Shown in pieces: positions 1 through 10,052 of a DNA stretch of 64,000 nucleotides. Positions within the stretch are counted from its first letter, which is position 1; every line of letters starts with the position of its first letter. A program made the translations under genes and the position numbers. The stretch lies in the NCBI RefSeq assembly GCF_000155595.1, contig NZ_DS989904.1, positions 566,477 through 630,476 on the forward strand, read 5' to 3'. The notes beneath the pieces were generated by a model. It was not told where the DNA came from, made no database searches, and saw only the letters and a program-made list of their open reading frames with translations. Source of the DNA: Synechococcus sp. PCC 7335 (lineage in GTDB: Bacteria; Cyanobacteriota; Cyanobacteriia; Phormidesmidales; Phormidesmidaceae).

Positions 1-622
1 CAGTGGCAATCTCTTCTACAGATAGGCTAGCAAACTCTGGCCGAAGAAACTCCGGCCATACTACGTTCTGCTCACGGGCTGTCCAAACCTTTGCCGTTTG
101 GTGCCAATAGGCCGCATCGGAAGAGCGTTGCTTGATGATTTCATCTGGAGCTAGCTCTGCTGGCCAGAATGATAACTTATAGAAATCAACCGGCTCCTCA
201 TCTACGAGCGTATCGACATTGCGTCCTTCATCCATACTTCGAGCACAGTAACGCACACGATACGGGCCAGACACAAGCGGAATGCAACAAACACACTCAC
301 CATACCAGTCTTGCAAATGAACCCCTTCGTTCGCCGCAATTTCATCAACATAAAAAGGTGCTTCTACAACATCTTCCCAGTCAGCTGTGTCATTCGGCTG
401 CGCATTTAAAACTTCAACACTTAGCCAAACGTCTCCCGTATGCAGACCCGTGTGAAGGAAAATTATTCTAGGAGTGGCCGTACCACAAAGGCCATTTTCT
501 TGGTTAATCAGGCAATCAGCTATATCACCATCCCACTCACCAATATCACCCGCGAACACGTACGCTTGGCCATAGTGAACTGACAGCTTACCGTCGAATA
601 TCTTTGATGGAGAAGAGCTCAT
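1..622 (-). CDS. hypothetical protein, C-terminus cut off by the window edge
   Basis: An open frame starts at an ATG (620-622) and runs about 207 codons to the window edge without a stop, so the C-terminus is missing. I read it by translating the reverse strand. The product begins MSSSPSKIFDGKLSVHYGQA and contains NGLCGTATP, FLHTGLHTGDV, a Trp-Glu-Asp stretch, and SGPYRVRYCARSMDEG. I see no signal peptide or membrane segment. The pattern (beta-rich N-terminal half, GLCG, LHTG, YRVRYCA) recalls a family of uncharacterised bacterial proteins, and the layout loosely resembles the ComJ nuclease-inhibitor fold; that comparison is from memory and weak. The gene lies downstream of prfA on the same strand, across an 84-base gap. 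Function not assigned. Confidence 0.72.
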   Translation of the reverse strand, partial: MSSSPSKIFDGKLSVHYGQAYVFAGDIGEWDGDIADCLINQENGLCGTATPRIIFLHTGLHTGDVWLSVEVLNAQPNDTADWEDVVEAPFYVDEIAANEGVHLQDWYGECVCCIPLVSGPYRVRYCARSMDEGRNVDTLVDEEPVDFYKLSFWPAELAPDEIIKQRSSDAAYWHQTAKVWTAREQNVVWPEFLRPEFASLSVEEIAT

Positions 623-706
623 CGGCCAGCACTTAGATCAAATAGCATGTTTGTACTATGAATATCGTAGCAGAAAGCCCTTCGCGCGTATCTCTCAGAA
701 GATCTA

Positions 707-1810
707 CTACACGGCTTCAGTCGTAGAAGCCGCTAATTCTTCCAGGCGCTCTTGCTGATCTTGCGAAATACAGGTTTGAACGACAGTTTCAATATCGCCT
801 TCTAACACAGCAGGCAGCGAAAAGTTCTGATTGAGTCGGTGGTCAGTCACTCGATTGTCTTTGTAGTTGTAGGTGCGAATTTTCTCAGAGCGAGAACCAG
901 AGCCGACTTGAGACTTTCGCATGGAGCTGATTTCGTCTTTTTGCTCTTGTAGCTTCATTTCGTACAGCTTGGCTCGCAAGATTTGCATAGCACGTTCTCT
1001 GTTTTGCAGCTGCGATCGCTCTTCCGTACAAAACACCCGAATCCCAGTCGGCTTATGAATTAAATCAACCGCCGTCTCTACCTTGTTCACATTCTGACCA
1101 CCCGCACCGCCAGAGCGCGCTGTCGTCATCACGATCTCTTTCGGATCGATATGAATCTCTACATCATCTACCTCCGGCATCACTGCCACGGTCGCTGTAG
1201 AGGTATGCACTCGTCCGCCCGACTCTGTCAACGGCACGCGCTGCACCCGATGCACACCCGACTCAAACTTCAGCTTGCTGTAGACCTGATTCCCCTGAAT
1301 CTCCACAATGGCTTCCTTCACGCCACCCATATCAGCCCGTGACTCGCTGAGTAGATTCGCTTTCCAGCCCTGGCCTTCGGCATATCGGCTGTATAATCGC
1401 AGCAAATCCCCTGCCCAGATACCGGCTTCATCACCACCAGTACCGGCACGAATCTCTAACATGATGTTCTTATCGTCGTTGGGATCGCGGGGCAGTAATA
1501 AAATCTTCAGCCGCTTTTCCAAAGCTGCCAAAGACTCCTCTAGCTCAGTGACTTCCATCGCTGCCATCTCCTTCATCTCAGAATCGCTGGCAGCTTCTTT
1601 GTAAACTTCTCTAGCACCCGCAAGTTCTCCGTCAGTCTCTTGCCACTGATGGTAGGTTTGTACAGTTTCTTCAAGCGAGGCTCGCATCTTGGCGATCTTT
1701 TGAAACTCATCTGGATCTTTGGCAACATCCGGGTCGGCCATTCGTCGGGTGAGTTCTCCAAACGTCTCCTCTACCGACTCTAACTTTTGTAATAAATAAG
1801 ATTCAGCCAT
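707..1810 (-). CDS. prfA: peptide chain release factor 1
   Basis: RF1 recognises UAA and UAG in the ribosomal A site and triggers release of the finished protein. The 367-residue product has the peptidyl-hydrolysis motif GGQ within [14 protein letters not shown], and the codon-recognition tripeptide is P-L-T in [12 protein letters not shown] (a PxT form, marking RF1 rather than RF2). The frame extends to a TTG at 1825, but I chose the ATG at 1810 because [17 protein letters not shown] matches the usual cyanobacterial N-terminus. It is the last gene of the minus-strand ribosomal protein cluster, after rpmE, the usual place in cyanobacteria. Confidence 0.97.
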   Translation of the reverse strand: MAESYLLQKLESVEETFGELTRRMADPDVAKDPDEFQKIAKMRASLEETVQTYHQWQETDGELAGAREVYKEAASDSEMKEMAAMEVTELEESLAALEKRLKILLLPRDPNDDKNIMLEIRAGTGGDEAGIWAGDLLRLYSRYAEGQGWKANLLSESRADMGGVKEAIVEIQGNQVYSKLKFESGVHRVQRVPLTESGGRVHTSTATVAVMPEVDDVEIHIDPKEIVMTTARSGGAGGQNVNKVETAVDLIHKPTGIRVFCTEERSQLQNRERAMQILRAKLYEMKLQEQKDEISSMRKSQVGSGSRSEKIRTYNYKDNRVTDHRLNQNFSLPAVLEGDIETVVQTCISQDQQERLEELAASTTEAV

Positions 1811-1967
1811 AGCGTTAGTCGTCAAACGGAGTGATTTTAGAGGTGATTCTAGAGTAGACTGAGCAAAAATTAGGGCTAGAGACTAAGTTGCAAAAAAATA
1901 TCCGAGCAATCTAGACTCAGGACATAGCTGAGGTGCGATCGCTCGGAAATATAAAAACTTAAGAACG

Positions 1968-2219
1968 CTAAGCTTCAGCGTCGCCTTCAGTTGTTTCTGT
2001 AGCCTCGGATTCGCTAGACATTCCGTACTTACGCAAGAATCGTTCCACTCGACCTTCGGTATCAATAATCTTTTGAGTACCAGTATAGAAAGGGTGGTTA
2101 CCAGACCATACATCGATGTTCAGCTCAGGCTTAGTAGAGCCTACCGTCATGACTTCTTTGCCGTTGCAAAATACTTTTGCTTCGGGGTACCACTTAGGAT
2201 GGATATCAGCTTTTGGCAT
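1968..2219 (-). CDS. rpmE: 50S ribosomal protein L31
   Basis: This 83-residue protein of the large subunit carries the L31 signature DVWSGNHPFYTGTQ and the tail EGRVERFLRKYGM. Only one cysteine is visible (FCNGKEV), so it lacks the four-cysteine zinc site and is of the zinc-independent (C-minus) type usual in cyanobacteria. A Glu/Thr-rich acidic tail follows residue 70. It lies between rpsI and prfA, in the conserved order of the distal ribosomal cluster. Confidence 0.96.
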   Translation of the reverse strand: MPKADIHPKWYPEAKVFCNGKEVMTVGSTKPELNIDVWSGNHPFYTGTQKIIDTEGRVERFLRKYGMSSESEATETTEGDAEA

Positions 2220-2259
2220 TGTTCTAGAAAAATGTTGTTTGTTAGAAGTGAAGTAGAAA

Positions 2260-2667
2260 TTAACGCTTCGAGAACTGACCTGCTTTGCGCGCCTTCTTTA
2301 GGCCATACTTCTTCCGTTCCTTCTGACGAGGATCGCGGGTAAGATAGCCCTCAGTCTTTAGAGGCATCCGGTTATCTGGATCTAACATGCAAAGTGCGCG
2401 GGCAACTCCTAGCTTAATAGAGTCGGCTTGACCAGTAAGGCCGCCACCACGTACGTTGACGAGGATGTCATATTCACCTTCTAGGCCCAATGTCTCTAAA
2501 GGTGCTTTAGCAGCCGTGAGATAAGCAGCATTAGCTTGCAGATAGTCTTCGCCAGCCTTCTTGTTAATAGTCAAGGTGCCATTGCCAGGGACCAGGCGAA
2601 CCCTTGCGACTGAGGACTTGCGGCGACCAGTACCCCAGTATACAGCGCGATCAGATTGGTCTGGCAT
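2260..2667 (-). CDS. rpsI: 30S ribosomal protein S9
   Basis: S9 (uS9) sits in the head of the small subunit, and its C-terminal arm reaches the P-site tRNA. The 135-residue product has [14 protein letters not shown] near the start, the [17 protein letters not shown] core and the basic end [12 protein letters not shown], whose terminal Lys-Arg is the tRNA-contacting tail. It starts 3 bases after the rplM stop codon, so the two are probably translated as a pair, as is usual for L13-S9. Confidence 0.97.
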   Translation of the reverse strand: MPDQSDRAVYWGTGRRKSSVARVRLVPGNGTLTINKKAGEDYLQANAAYLTAAKAPLETLGLEGEYDILVNVRGGGLTGQADSIKLGVARALCMLDPDNRMPLKTEGYLTRDPRQKERKKYGLKKARKAGQFSKR

Positions 2668-2670
2668 GGG

Positions 2671-3123
2671 TTAATTAGCTCCAGTAGTGTTGACAGTTAA
2701 AGTTTGAGGGCTTTGAGCGGTATGGGGATGGTCAGGGCCAGCATAGACTTTCAGCTTTGTGAATAGCTTACGACCCAGCGCATTCTTAGGCAGCATTCCT
2801 TTGACAGCTTTTTCAACGATACGCTCTGGAATACGAGCTTGCAGTTGATTAAAGGTTTCAGTTTTCATTCCACCGGGGCGACCGGAGTGGCGACGATACA
2901 GCTTTTGCTCACTCTTCTTCCCAGTCACCACAACCTTGTCTGCATTGACGACGACAACAAAATCACCAGTGTCCATATGGGGTGCATAGTTTGGCTTCTT
3001 CTTGCCACGAAGTACTTGCGCAACCTCAGTAGCTAATCGCCCTAAGCGCTGATCAGCGGCATCTACCACATACCAATCGCGCTCGATTTCTTTAACAGGA
3101 GTAAGGGTAGTTTTCGTGGACAT
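2671..3123 (-). CDS. rplM: 50S ribosomal protein L13
   Basis: L13 (uL13) is an early-assembling large-subunit protein. The 150-residue product has [19 protein letters not shown] near the N-terminus and the family core [20 protein letters not shown]. It lies 19 bases after the truA stop and 3 bases before rpsI, in the standard cyanobacterial order truA-rplM-rpsI. Confidence 0.97.
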   Translation of the reverse strand: MSTKTTLTPVKEIERDWYVVDAADQRLGRLATEVAQVLRGKKKPNYAPHMDTGDFVVVVNADKVVVTGKKSEQKLYRRHSGRPGGMKTETFNQLQARIPERIVEKAVKGMLPKNALGRKLFTKLKVYAGPDHPHTAQSPQTLTVNTTGAN

Positions 3124-3142
3124 AATGTGTACCGTGGGCGTT

Positions 3143-4042
3143 CTAAATCGTTGTAAGTGGAAAGTTAGAAGGGAGCTGAAATTGAGGCTGAGTATCTACC
3201 CAAGCCCCTTGCTCAAAGGGAAAAGTCGAGTACCCGACTCGCAAAAGACATAAGCCCTGAGGTGGAGCACTATATTTTACCAAATCACGGCGTCGCTTTT
3301 GCCAAATAGCCGTAAATTCTTTTGGAGAGAGTCGCCGTTCACCTACTTGGACGATCAAGCCCATTATCAGGCGAACCATTCCATACAAAAAACCTTTTGC
3401 TTGAAGCTCTATCCGAACAAAGTCTCCTGAGCGGGTGCATTGCACATCCTGTAGCTCTACCCAAGAGTGCGTACGATCAGAACCTGTACGGTGAAACGCT
3501 AGCAAGTTATGATAGCCCATCATAGGCTGCAATGCAGCTAGCATTAGGTTTTCATCCAATCGCTGGCGATAATAGTGCCAGACATAAGGCTGAACGAATA
3601 GGTTGGGGTACTTGCTTGTGTAGAAGGTGTATCGATAGCGTCGCCAGTTAGCAGAAAATTGAGCATGCCAGTCGCTTGCTACCCTTGTCGAAGCTCTAAC
3701 GACAATATCGTCACCTAAGCGATCATTAAGGATAATGGCCCATCGCTCTGCTGGGATAACGATAGGCGCGGCGAAATGAGCGACTTGAGCGGCGGCGTGG
3801 ACACCTGCATCTGTTCTCCCCGCGCCCACTAACGCTGGCTTTCTACCCAGAACGGACGCAATTACGCTTTCTATCTCAGCTTGAACAGTCCGTTTTGCAT
3901 TTTTCTGTCGTTGCCATCCGTGGAAATGGGTCCCTTTGTACTGAATCACCAAGGCGACTCGCTGCGCAGCCCTTTTTTCTATTGGCAGCATTTGTAGCTG
4001 CCGAGCAACTTTCGAATCGCGGCTATCAGATGCATCCATCAT
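3143..4042 (-). CDS. truA: tRNA pseudouridine(38-40) synthase
   Basis: TruA converts uridines 38-40 of the tRNA anticodon stem to pseudouridine. The catalytic aspartate is in [11 protein letters not shown], following the TruA N-terminal motif [14 protein letters not shown]. The product is 299 residues, somewhat longer than usual because of about 27 extra N-terminal residues; an internal Met at residue 18 ([10 protein letters not shown]) is a possible alternative start. The gene lies between rplQ (28-base gap) and rplM, its normal cyanobacterial position. Confidence 0.95.
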   Translation of the reverse strand: MMDASDSRDSKVARQLQMLPIEKRAAQRVALVIQYKGTHFHGWQRQKNAKRTVQAEIESVIASVLGRKPALVGAGRTDAGVHAAAQVAHFAAPIVIPAERWAIILNDRLGDDIVVRASTRVASDWHAQFSANWRRYRYTFYTSKYPNLFVQPYVWHYYRQRLDENLMLAALQPMMGYHNLLAFHRTGSDRTHSWVELQDVQCTRSGDFVRIELQAKGFLYGMVRLIMGLIVQVGERRLSPKEFTAIWQKRRRDLVKYSAPPQGLCLLRVGYSTFPFEQGAWVDTQPQFQLPSNFPLTTI

Positions 4043-4070
4043 TCAAGCCTGTTCAATCGGCAAACTTCAA

Positions 4071-4421
4071 TCAGGTTAGCTCAATGATTGCCATACGAGC
4101 GTTGTCGCCTCGACGGCTAACTGTTCGTACGATGCGAGTATAGCCACCGTCGCGATCGGCGTACCGATCGGGAGCCTGCTCAAACAAGGCATGCACCAGC
4201 TGCTTGTCATATATGTAGCCTAGTGCCCTGCGACGCGCAGATAGAGAACCGTCTTTGGCTAAGGTGACCATCCGCTCTGCTTCAGAACGAACCGCTTTAG
4301 CTCGCACCTCAGTTGTTTTGATGCGGCCATTGCGAATGAGCTCTGTGGTGAGCGATCGCAACAATGCCTTACGCTGGTCAGCAGCCTTACCCAGCTTTGC
4401 TACACGGCGACCATGTCGCAT
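4071..4421 (-). CDS. rplQ: 50S ribosomal protein L17
   Basis: L17 (bL17) is a large-subunit protein near the exit tunnel. The 116-residue product begins [20 protein letters not shown] and ends with the family motif [17 protein letters not shown] followed by MAIIEL. It follows rpoA by 81 bases and precedes truA. Confidence 0.97.
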   Translation of the reverse strand: MRHGRRVAKLGKAADQRKALLRSLTTELIRNGRIKTTEVRAKAVRSEAERMVTLAKDGSLSARRRALGYIYDKQLVHALFEQAPDRYADRDGGYTRIVRTVSRRGDNARMAIIELT

Positions 4422-4502
4422 CTGTCTTATCCTCTTCTAAACTATGAATTATGAAAAATTACACAACAATGGGGCTCTATCAAAGCGCCCCATTAAAGTT
4501 AT

Positions 4503-5450
4503 CTAAACCGTCTTGACTGGCTTTTCCAAAGGCAGCATGATACCTAGATGGATTTGAAGCGCCTCGACGACTTCTTCAGCCGACTTCTGACCAAAGTTTT
4601 TAATCTCTAGCAGGTCTTCCTGGCTGTAGTCCAGCAGGTCAGAAACAGCATTGATCTGCGCTCGCTTTAGACAGTTGTATGCACGCACCGAGAGCTGCAG
4701 CTCCTCAATAGGAATTTGATACGTTGGGTCTTCTTCCTTGGTATCTTCATCCCGTTTCGGCTCAAGCGTGACATCCTTGAGCGGGTTGAACATGTCCACA
4801 AGCAAAGCTGCCGCTTCGCTCATCGCCTGCTGAGCGGTCAAACTGCCATTCGTCCAAATCTCCATCACCAAACGGTCCTTAGGAAATCCCTCAGGATCGA
4901 TGAAGTTTTCGACGCTGTAATTCACCTTACGCACAGGCATAAAGACAGCATCGATCTGCATAAACTCTACGCCACCAGTCTCCTCGCGGCTGCGATCAAT
5001 CGCTTTGTAGCCTTTACCCCGCTCGATCCGAAATTCCATCTCTAGCTTGTGGCCAGCGGCAACAGAAGCGATATAGCGATCTGTGCTTATCAGCTCGACC
5101 TCAGAAGGCAAATCAAAGTTAGCAGCTGTGACCTTAGCTGGGCCTTGGACTACCAAGCGACCAATTTGAGGCTGAGCTGAGTAGCTCTTTAGCACAGTCT
5201 CTTTCATGTTTAGCAAGATATCCAAGACATCTTCTCGGACGCCTGGAATCGTTGAAAATTCATGGCTGGCACCAGCAATTCTTACTGAGGTAACTGCTGT
5301 TCCTTCTAGATTAGAGAGTAATACGCGCCGCAGAGCATTACCGACAGTCGTTCCTTGACTACGGCCTAGGGGTTCAATTACAAATCGGCTAAACTGACTT
5401 TGATCGTCTTCAATAATAGACTCTACACAATTAACTTGAAACTGTGCCAT
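4503..5450 (-). CDS. rpoA: DNA-directed RNA polymerase subunit alpha
   Basis: The alpha subunit nucleates RNA polymerase assembly and contacts promoters and activators. The 315-residue product has the N-terminal dimerisation domain (SRFVIEPLGRSQGTTVGNAL, residues about 20-40; GVREDVLDILLNMK) and a C-terminal domain from about residue 245 with LSVRAYNCLKRAQI, DLLDYSQEDLLEIKNFGQKS and a final LP tail. The two are joined by an acidic linker near DEDTKEEDP. Length is normal for cyanobacteria. It is cotranscribed with rpsK and rplQ by position. Confidence 0.98.
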   Translation of the reverse strand: MAQFQVNCVESIIEDDQSQFSRFVIEPLGRSQGTTVGNALRRVLLSNLEGTAVTSVRIAGASHEFSTIPGVREDVLDILLNMKETVLKSYSAQPQIGRLVVQGPAKVTAANFDLPSEVELISTDRYIASVAAGHKLEMEFRIERGKGYKAIDRSREETGGVEFMQIDAVFMPVRKVNYSVENFIDPEGFPKDRLVMEIWTNGSLTAQQAMSEAAALLVDMFNPLKDVTLEPKRDEDTKEEDPTYQIPIEELQLSVRAYNCLKRAQINAVSDLLDYSQEDLLEIKNFGQKSAEEVVEALQIHLGIMLPLEKPVKTV

Positions 5451-5623
5451 TCATAACCTCTGGTGAATTCAAATAGCCGCACTTGGCCTAAACAAACAGC
5501 CCCTGGGGCTACACATAGTAGTCTCTATGGTTCTTAAATCCGCTGGGCTTAAACACTTTGCCCTATTTGAAGCGGTTTTTACGTCCTATTGGCATACGTC
5601 CCTCTTGACAATGAACACGCAAC

Positions 5624-6016
5624 CTACACGCGACGACGCTTGGGTGGACGACAGCCGTTGTGTGGAATAGGCGTAACATCACGGATCAAAGTGATCTCTA
5701 AACCAGCTCCTTGCAGGGCTCTAATCGCTGTTTCACGACCAGATCCAGGACCGCTCACCTGCACTTCACACTGGCGCATACCTTGATCGATTGCTCGCCG
5801 TGCTGCACCATCAGCCGCTGTTTGCGCTGCGAAAGGGGTTCCTTTCTTTGCGCCCTTGAAGCCACTAGATCCTGCTGACGCCCAAGAAACCGCGTTACCG
5901 CTCGCATCAGTGATGGTCACAATGGTGTTATTAAAAGTGGATTGAATATGGGCAACCCCGTTAGGAATATTTTTCTTCTGCTTACGGGGGCCTGTCTTAC
6001 GAATAGGTTTTGCCAT
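5624..6016 (-). CDS. rpsK: 30S ribosomal protein S11
   Basis: S11 (uS11) forms part of the small-subunit platform. The 130-residue product has the family features [52 protein letters not shown] and the end [18 protein letters not shown]. It is separated from rpsM by 332 bases, an unusually large gap for this gene pair. Confidence 0.98.
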   Translation of the reverse strand: MAKPIRKTGPRKQKKNIPNGVAHIQSTFNNTIVTITDASGNAVSWASAGSSGFKGAKKGTPFAAQTAADGAARRAIDQGMRQCEVQVSGPGSGRETAIRALQGAGLEITLIRDVTPIPHNGCRPPKRRRV

Positions 6017-6348
6017 GTTTAACTAGGTGAGGTGTTCTTTGGACTGAATGATTTGAATCAGGAGGTTTGCTAGTGAACTTGCAGAAGGGCTAATGATCTA
6101 ATAGCTAGGTCTAATGGCTATCTACTTTGCTGTTTAGCTGTAAAGCTGGTGAGGCATAAGCGAATCAGCATGATGATACAAAACCTGAATGCTCGCTTTT
6201 CCAAGCTAGCGGGGCATTCCTCTACAAGGACACTCGAAAATACGGACTGAAGCTAAGTTGTCTACAAGACATCTGTATGGACCGTTTCAGTGCATAGACC
6301 GTTTCAGTGCGCGCATATCGCAGCAGCTATGTCCCAAACTTGCTACCG
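6017..6348. other. rpsM-rpsK intergenic gap with a 17-base tandem duplication
   Basis: A 332-base non-coding stretch inside the ribosomal cluster. It carries a 17-base period duplication with unit core GACCGTTTCAGTGC at 6280-6293 and 6297-6310. I see no hairpin with a T tract and no convincing gene. The open frames here have no recognisable features and run over the rpsM end. Confidence 0.6.
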
Positions 6349-6729
6349 TTACTTACGCGGTGGCTTCTTCTTGCCAGCAATCGTGCGCTTACCAGAACGC
6401 CGAGTGCGACTATTGGTACGTGTGCGCTGACCTCGAACGGGCAGACCCATACGGTGACGCCGACCTCGATAGCAACCAATGTCCATCAATCGCTTGATGT
6501 TCATATTTACCTGACGACGAAGATCTCCTTCGATCAGATAGTCGCCTTCAACGGTTTCTCTTAACTTGATGACATCTGCATCAGCTAAATCTTTGACTCG
6601 AATATTGGGATCTACACCCGTTTTTTCGAGAATTTCTTGAGAACGACTAAGGCCCACACCATAGATGTAGGTCAAGCCGATTTCAATTCGCTTGTCTCTT
6701 GGCAGGTCAACGCCCGCAATCCGTGCCAC
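6349..6729 (-). CDS. rpsM: 30S ribosomal protein S13
   Basis: S13 (uS13) is in the small-subunit head and contacts the large subunit and P-site tRNA. The 126-residue product begins [20 protein letters not shown] and has the family motif [20 protein letters not shown] followed by [15 protein letters not shown] and a lysine-rich end. It follows rpmJ by 218 bases. Confidence 0.98.
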   Translation of the reverse strand: MARIAGVDLPRDKRIEIGLTYIYGVGLSRSQEILEKTGVDPNIRVKDLADADVIKLRETVEGDYLIEGDLRRQVNMNIKRLMDIGCYRGRRHRMGLPVRGQRTRTNSRTRRSGKRTIAGKKKPPRK

Positions 6730-6947
6730 CGATTATTTCTCCCTCTATTTACATGCCGGCAATCTCAGTACAGAAAAACACCGACAAATCGTTGTATCTC
6801 AGCAAAGTAAACTTTAATTATCACTCGAAAATCTATTGGCTGCTCCAGTAGTCGTACTGGTCACCAATAGATTCCATTTGGCTACTTCAGCTAAATTCGC
6901 CGAGCCGATCTAAAGCTTACGGCGATGCTGGCTATTTCACACTAATT

Positions 6948-7061
6948 TCAACCTTGACGCTGTTTGTGCTTAGGGTTGGAGCAAATGACCATTACCCGGC
7001 CTCGACGGCGGATAACTCGGCATTTCTCACACATTTTTCGAACAGATGCGCGGACTTTCAT
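6948..7061 (-). CDS. rpmJ: 50S ribosomal protein L36
   Basis: This 37-residue gene was found by reading the reverse strand. The product begins [20 protein letters not shown] and ends [11 protein letters not shown]. It has the zinc-binding pattern CxxC (MCEKC), then a third Cys and a His (ICSNPKH), so it is the zinc-containing type. In most cyanobacteria rpmJ directly follows infA; here infA lies about 17 kb away on the other strand, so rpmJ has become the first gene of its cluster and must use its own promoter within 7062-7243. Confidence 0.96.
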   Translation of the reverse strand: MKVRASVRKMCEKCRVIRRRGRVMVICSNPKHKQRQG

Positions 7062-7243
7062 GTCCTATTTTTCTTATTTACTACAGATTTGCAATCCTAT
7101 CAGAGAAATCAGCATCCGACAACACAATCTCAGACTTCTAGGGATAAAGGGGGCTTTTCAACTATGCTCAACTCATATCAAGCTACGAAGTAGGGCACCG
7201 GCTTTCGGGTTGAGAACATTGTTTCTGAATTGAAGACATCTGA

Positions 7244-7305
7244 ATAAAAAACCATAAAAAGCCGAAGACACCTTAGCCTAAAAACTAACTGGCTAGGTGC
7301 CTTCC
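7244..7305 (-). terminator. probable intrinsic terminator of psb27
   Basis: Read on the minus strand, the right arm 7291-7303 pairs with the left arm 7265-7278 (core GGCACCTAGCC with GGCTAAGGTG; one bulge). It is followed by T-rich sequence (complement of the A runs at 7244-7260). It lies just after the psb27 stop codon and before the rpmJ promoter region (7062-7243), in which I saw nothing else. Confidence 0.6.
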
Positions 7306-7371
7306 ACTAAAGATAATTGAGTTGGGTGTTGTGAGTCAGGTGTTGTGAAAAAATGCGGTGAACTGGGCTTC

Positions 7372-7776
7372 TCACGCACCTCTACGAAGTGCCGCTTCTA
7401 CCTGACGAAACTCCTGCTCTAGCCTGTCTTGCAACTTCTGCGGAACAGGGCGGTTAGGATAAGAACTATAGTGTCCTGCGAGGGCATTTAAGGCGGTGCG
7501 CATAGTGGCGAATGAACTTAGATTGGAGACAGAACCGTTGCGGCGATAGCGAGAAGCAAAGCCATTGATCTTAGCTTTAGCTTCGTCTTGAAGCTGTGCT
7601 TGGTTAGGAGCATCTTTGGGTAAGGCAATAGATTCTCTAAGCGTTTCGATCAGCGCGGTGGTATCTTCGGTATAGTTACCAGTCAGGCCATCGGTAGATC
7701 CTACTGCGCTACAACCAGTCAAGCCAATCACAGCGACTAGCATCAAGGCAAGTATTCGAGACAGTAAGTTTCTCAT
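7372..7776 (-). CDS. psb27: photosystem II assembly lipoprotein Psb27
   Basis: Psb27 binds CP43 on the lumenal side during photosystem II assembly and repair and keeps the manganese cluster from forming too early. The 134-residue product begins MRNLLSRILALM, has a lipoprotein signal with lipobox LTGC, then the four-helix Psb27 domain containing LTGNYTEDT, FASRYRRNGSVSNLSSFATM and NALAGHYSSYPNRPVP. I chose the ATG at 7776; the frame extends to a TTG at 7800. It is monocistronic by its own terminator. Confidence 0.95.
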   Translation of the reverse strand: MRNLLSRILALMLVAVIGLTGCSAVGSTDGLTGNYTEDTTALIETLRESIALPKDAPNQAQLQDEAKAKINGFASRYRRNGSVSNLSSFATMRTALNALAGHYSSYPNRPVPQKLQDRLEQEFRQVEAALRRGA

Positions 7777-7931
7777 AGGGTTATTCGTGGGGATGAGCAA
7801 TTACAGCGAGGTCACGCAAGCAGGCCACACCCGCTGAAAAAGTGAACATTATGTAACATCCTACTCTGACGGGTGCGGTGATGATAGTCCCTAGGATAGA
7901 GGTTAGAAATCGCTCGAGCAGGAGATCGGGA

Positions 7932-9929
7932 TCAAGCTGGATAGATTCTTAAGCGACGATTAGGCTCATCTCCAAAGCTTAGTGATTTCAAGCGATAGTG
8001 CTCAGCTAATTCATGCTGCATTTTGCGAATTTTGGGTGATCGCGGCAATAGCTCAACGGGTTGACTCTTAGGGATCACAATCTGTTCGACGGCTAGTCTG
8101 GCTTCTTCTAATGCTTCTAGCTCGTCATCTGCACCATTCTGGGCAAACAGATCGAGATTAACCCCTTCAGCCATTTCGCCATCATCGTCTAGATCGAGCA
8201 GCCGACGGAGCGATCGCGTGATCTGCGGGATACTATTTGATTTGACTGTATACACCGGCAGCTGGCGCGCTTTGGCAACTTGCTTGAGCTTAGAATGATT
8301 ACGAATGTGCGATCGTAGGGCTAGTACTGCATCAGCCGATGCCAGCTCTTTGGTGAACTTCACCGGCAAATCCAATGTTCGCACCACATGGTCTAACTGC
8401 TGCCGGCTAATTCCATATGCGTAGACGCGAGTAACATCATCTTCGCCGACCTCGTAGAAATCATCTCCCACTACCTGAGCCAACCGATCTGAGGGAATAG
8501 GCAGTTGGTGCAAAGAATCGTCCAACAGAGACTGAAATCGGCGTTGAGCATTCATTTGCTCAACGCTCCAGTCATTAGTCAAAGGCCGATTGTTGGTCAG
8601 GGGCTTATCGCTGATTGAAGGATTGGTAGTAGGCGACAGGTAGCTTGACTTACCAAAGACATCAGAGCCCAATGGCTCAACTCGCGTTGTCCCTACTGGC
8701 GACATCTTGCCAGTTGTTCGCCAGCCACTAGGGCTAGGCTGAGCCCGGAGACTACCAGATTTCAGTCTGCCACGCCGATCTGATTTCAACGCCGCTGTTG
8801 CCAAAGAAGATTCGCTTGGCATCTCGTTAGTGATTACTACCTGGTCTTCAGCGTTGATCGATCTGACCTGCTGCCCAGGCACTTGTCCTCTCAAGATAAA
8901 GTCCACTGTACTTGAGACATCCTCGTGCACAACCCAGCGCTGTCTCTCTAGCATCTCTACGGCAATATCAAACGTGGGCGGTGCTTTGCGCTCTAGCACA
9001 CTCTTCTGACTACCCCGACGGCGAGCTTCATCATCTCCTAGAGTGACCGACTGGATACCGCCTACTAAGTCAGAAAGCGTTGGATTTTTGATTAGGTTTT
9101 CGAGGCGATTCCCATGAGCAGTCCCTACTAGCTGTACACCTCGCTCCGCAATTGTTCGCGCGGCCAACGCTTCTAGTTCTGTACCAATTTCATCGATTAC
9201 AATCACTTCTGGCATGTGATTTTCTACTGCCTCAATCATCACCTGATGCTGCTTTTCGGGATGAGATACCTGCATTCGCCGAGCCCGGCCAATAGCAGGA
9301 TGAGGAATATCGCCGTCTCCAGCGATCTCATTAGACGTATCAATGATAACCACCCGCTTCATTAGATCGTCCGCTAGAACCCGGGCAATCTCTCGAAGAG
9401 CAGTTGTTTTTCCCACGCCTGGGCGGCCCAGCATCAAAATTGAATTGCCAGTCTCAACGAGATCGCGAATCATCGTGATCGTGCCGAACACAGCTCTGCC
9501 GACCCGGCAAGTCAACCCAATCACATCGCCTTTGCGATTGCGCATAGCACTGATGCGATGGAGGGTTTCTTCTAGACCAGCTCGATTGTCGCCGCCAAAA
9601 TGTCCTACACGATCAATGCAGTGCTGCAAGTCAGCTTTAGAAACTGGCGCCTCAGAGAGATACTGTACAGCGTCTGGGAATCGAGCTTCAGGCTGGCGGC
9701 CCAAGTCTAGAACAACTTCGATGAGATGATCGCGCCGAGAGTGACTCTCTAATTGATCTCGGATGTATGCAGGCAAGATTTCCAATAGCTGAGGCAGGTC
9801 ATCGGTTACAGCTTGAGGCTTCGAATAAGCTGATTTTGAGAGCTTACTAGTGGCAGGCTCACGGACGGATAGTTCAGCAGGCTCTACTGAAGCGCTACTT
9901 TCAGACAAATTTTCGTTAAGACTTGCCAT
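7932..9929 (-). CDS. ycf45: Ycf45-type AAA ATPase with R3H nucleic-acid-binding domain
   Basis: The 665-residue product has an ATPase core related to SpoIIIAA/RecA-like proteins, with Walker [10 protein letters not shown] (about residue 170) and Walker [11 protein letters not shown], followed by GTAHGN. The middle (about 370-460) is Ser/Thr/Pro-rich and low in complexity, then a second conserved region. The C-terminus carries an R3H-type motif ([15 protein letters not shown]). Ycf45 homologues are found in cyanobacteria and some plastid genomes; the cellular role is not established, presumably involving single-stranded nucleic acid. No close operon partner: the gaps to psb27 and ldpA exceed 100 bases. 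Confidence 0.9.
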   Translation of the reverse strand: MASLNENLSESSASVEPAELSVREPATSKLSKSAYSKPQAVTDDLPQLLEILPAYIRDQLESHSRRDHLIEVVLDLGRQPEARFPDAVQYLSEAPVSKADLQHCIDRVGHFGGDNRAGLEETLHRISAMRNRKGDVIGLTCRVGRAVFGTITMIRDLVETGNSILMLGRPGVGKTTALREIARVLADDLMKRVVIIDTSNEIAGDGDIPHPAIGRARRMQVSHPEKQHQVMIEAVENHMPEVIVIDEIGTELEALAARTIAERGVQLVGTAHGNRLENLIKNPTLSDLVGGIQSVTLGDDEARRRGSQKSVLERKAPPTFDIAVEMLERQRWVVHEDVSSTVDFILRGQVPGQQVRSINAEDQVVITNEMPSESSLATAALKSDRRGRLKSGSLRAQPSPSGWRTTGKMSPVGTTRVEPLGSDVFGKSSYLSPTTNPSISDKPLTNNRPLTNDWSVEQMNAQRRFQSLLDDSLHQLPIPSDRLAQVVGDDFYEVGEDDVTRVYAYGISRQQLDHVVRTLDLPVKFTKELASADAVLALRSHIRNHSKLKQVAKARQLPVYTVKSNSIPQITRSLRRLLDLDDDGEMAEGVNLDLFAQNGADDELEALEEARLAVEQIVIPKSQPVELLPRSPKIRKMQHELAEHYRLKSLSFGDEPNRRLRIYPA

Positions 9930-10052
9930 ATAGGAGTGTTTTCAAACGAGAGACAAACGCAGCAGCTGAGCGAGCATCCTTGATGCCTTTAATCAGCCAA
10001 ATACATTCCACCAGTCAATCAACTGACAATATGTATTATCTAAGACATCAAA

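Noticed and set aside
169-471. Plus-strand open frame of about 100 codons
   Set aside because: It lies antisense to the longer, motif-containing frame on the minus strand (1-622) and has low-complexity content without family features.
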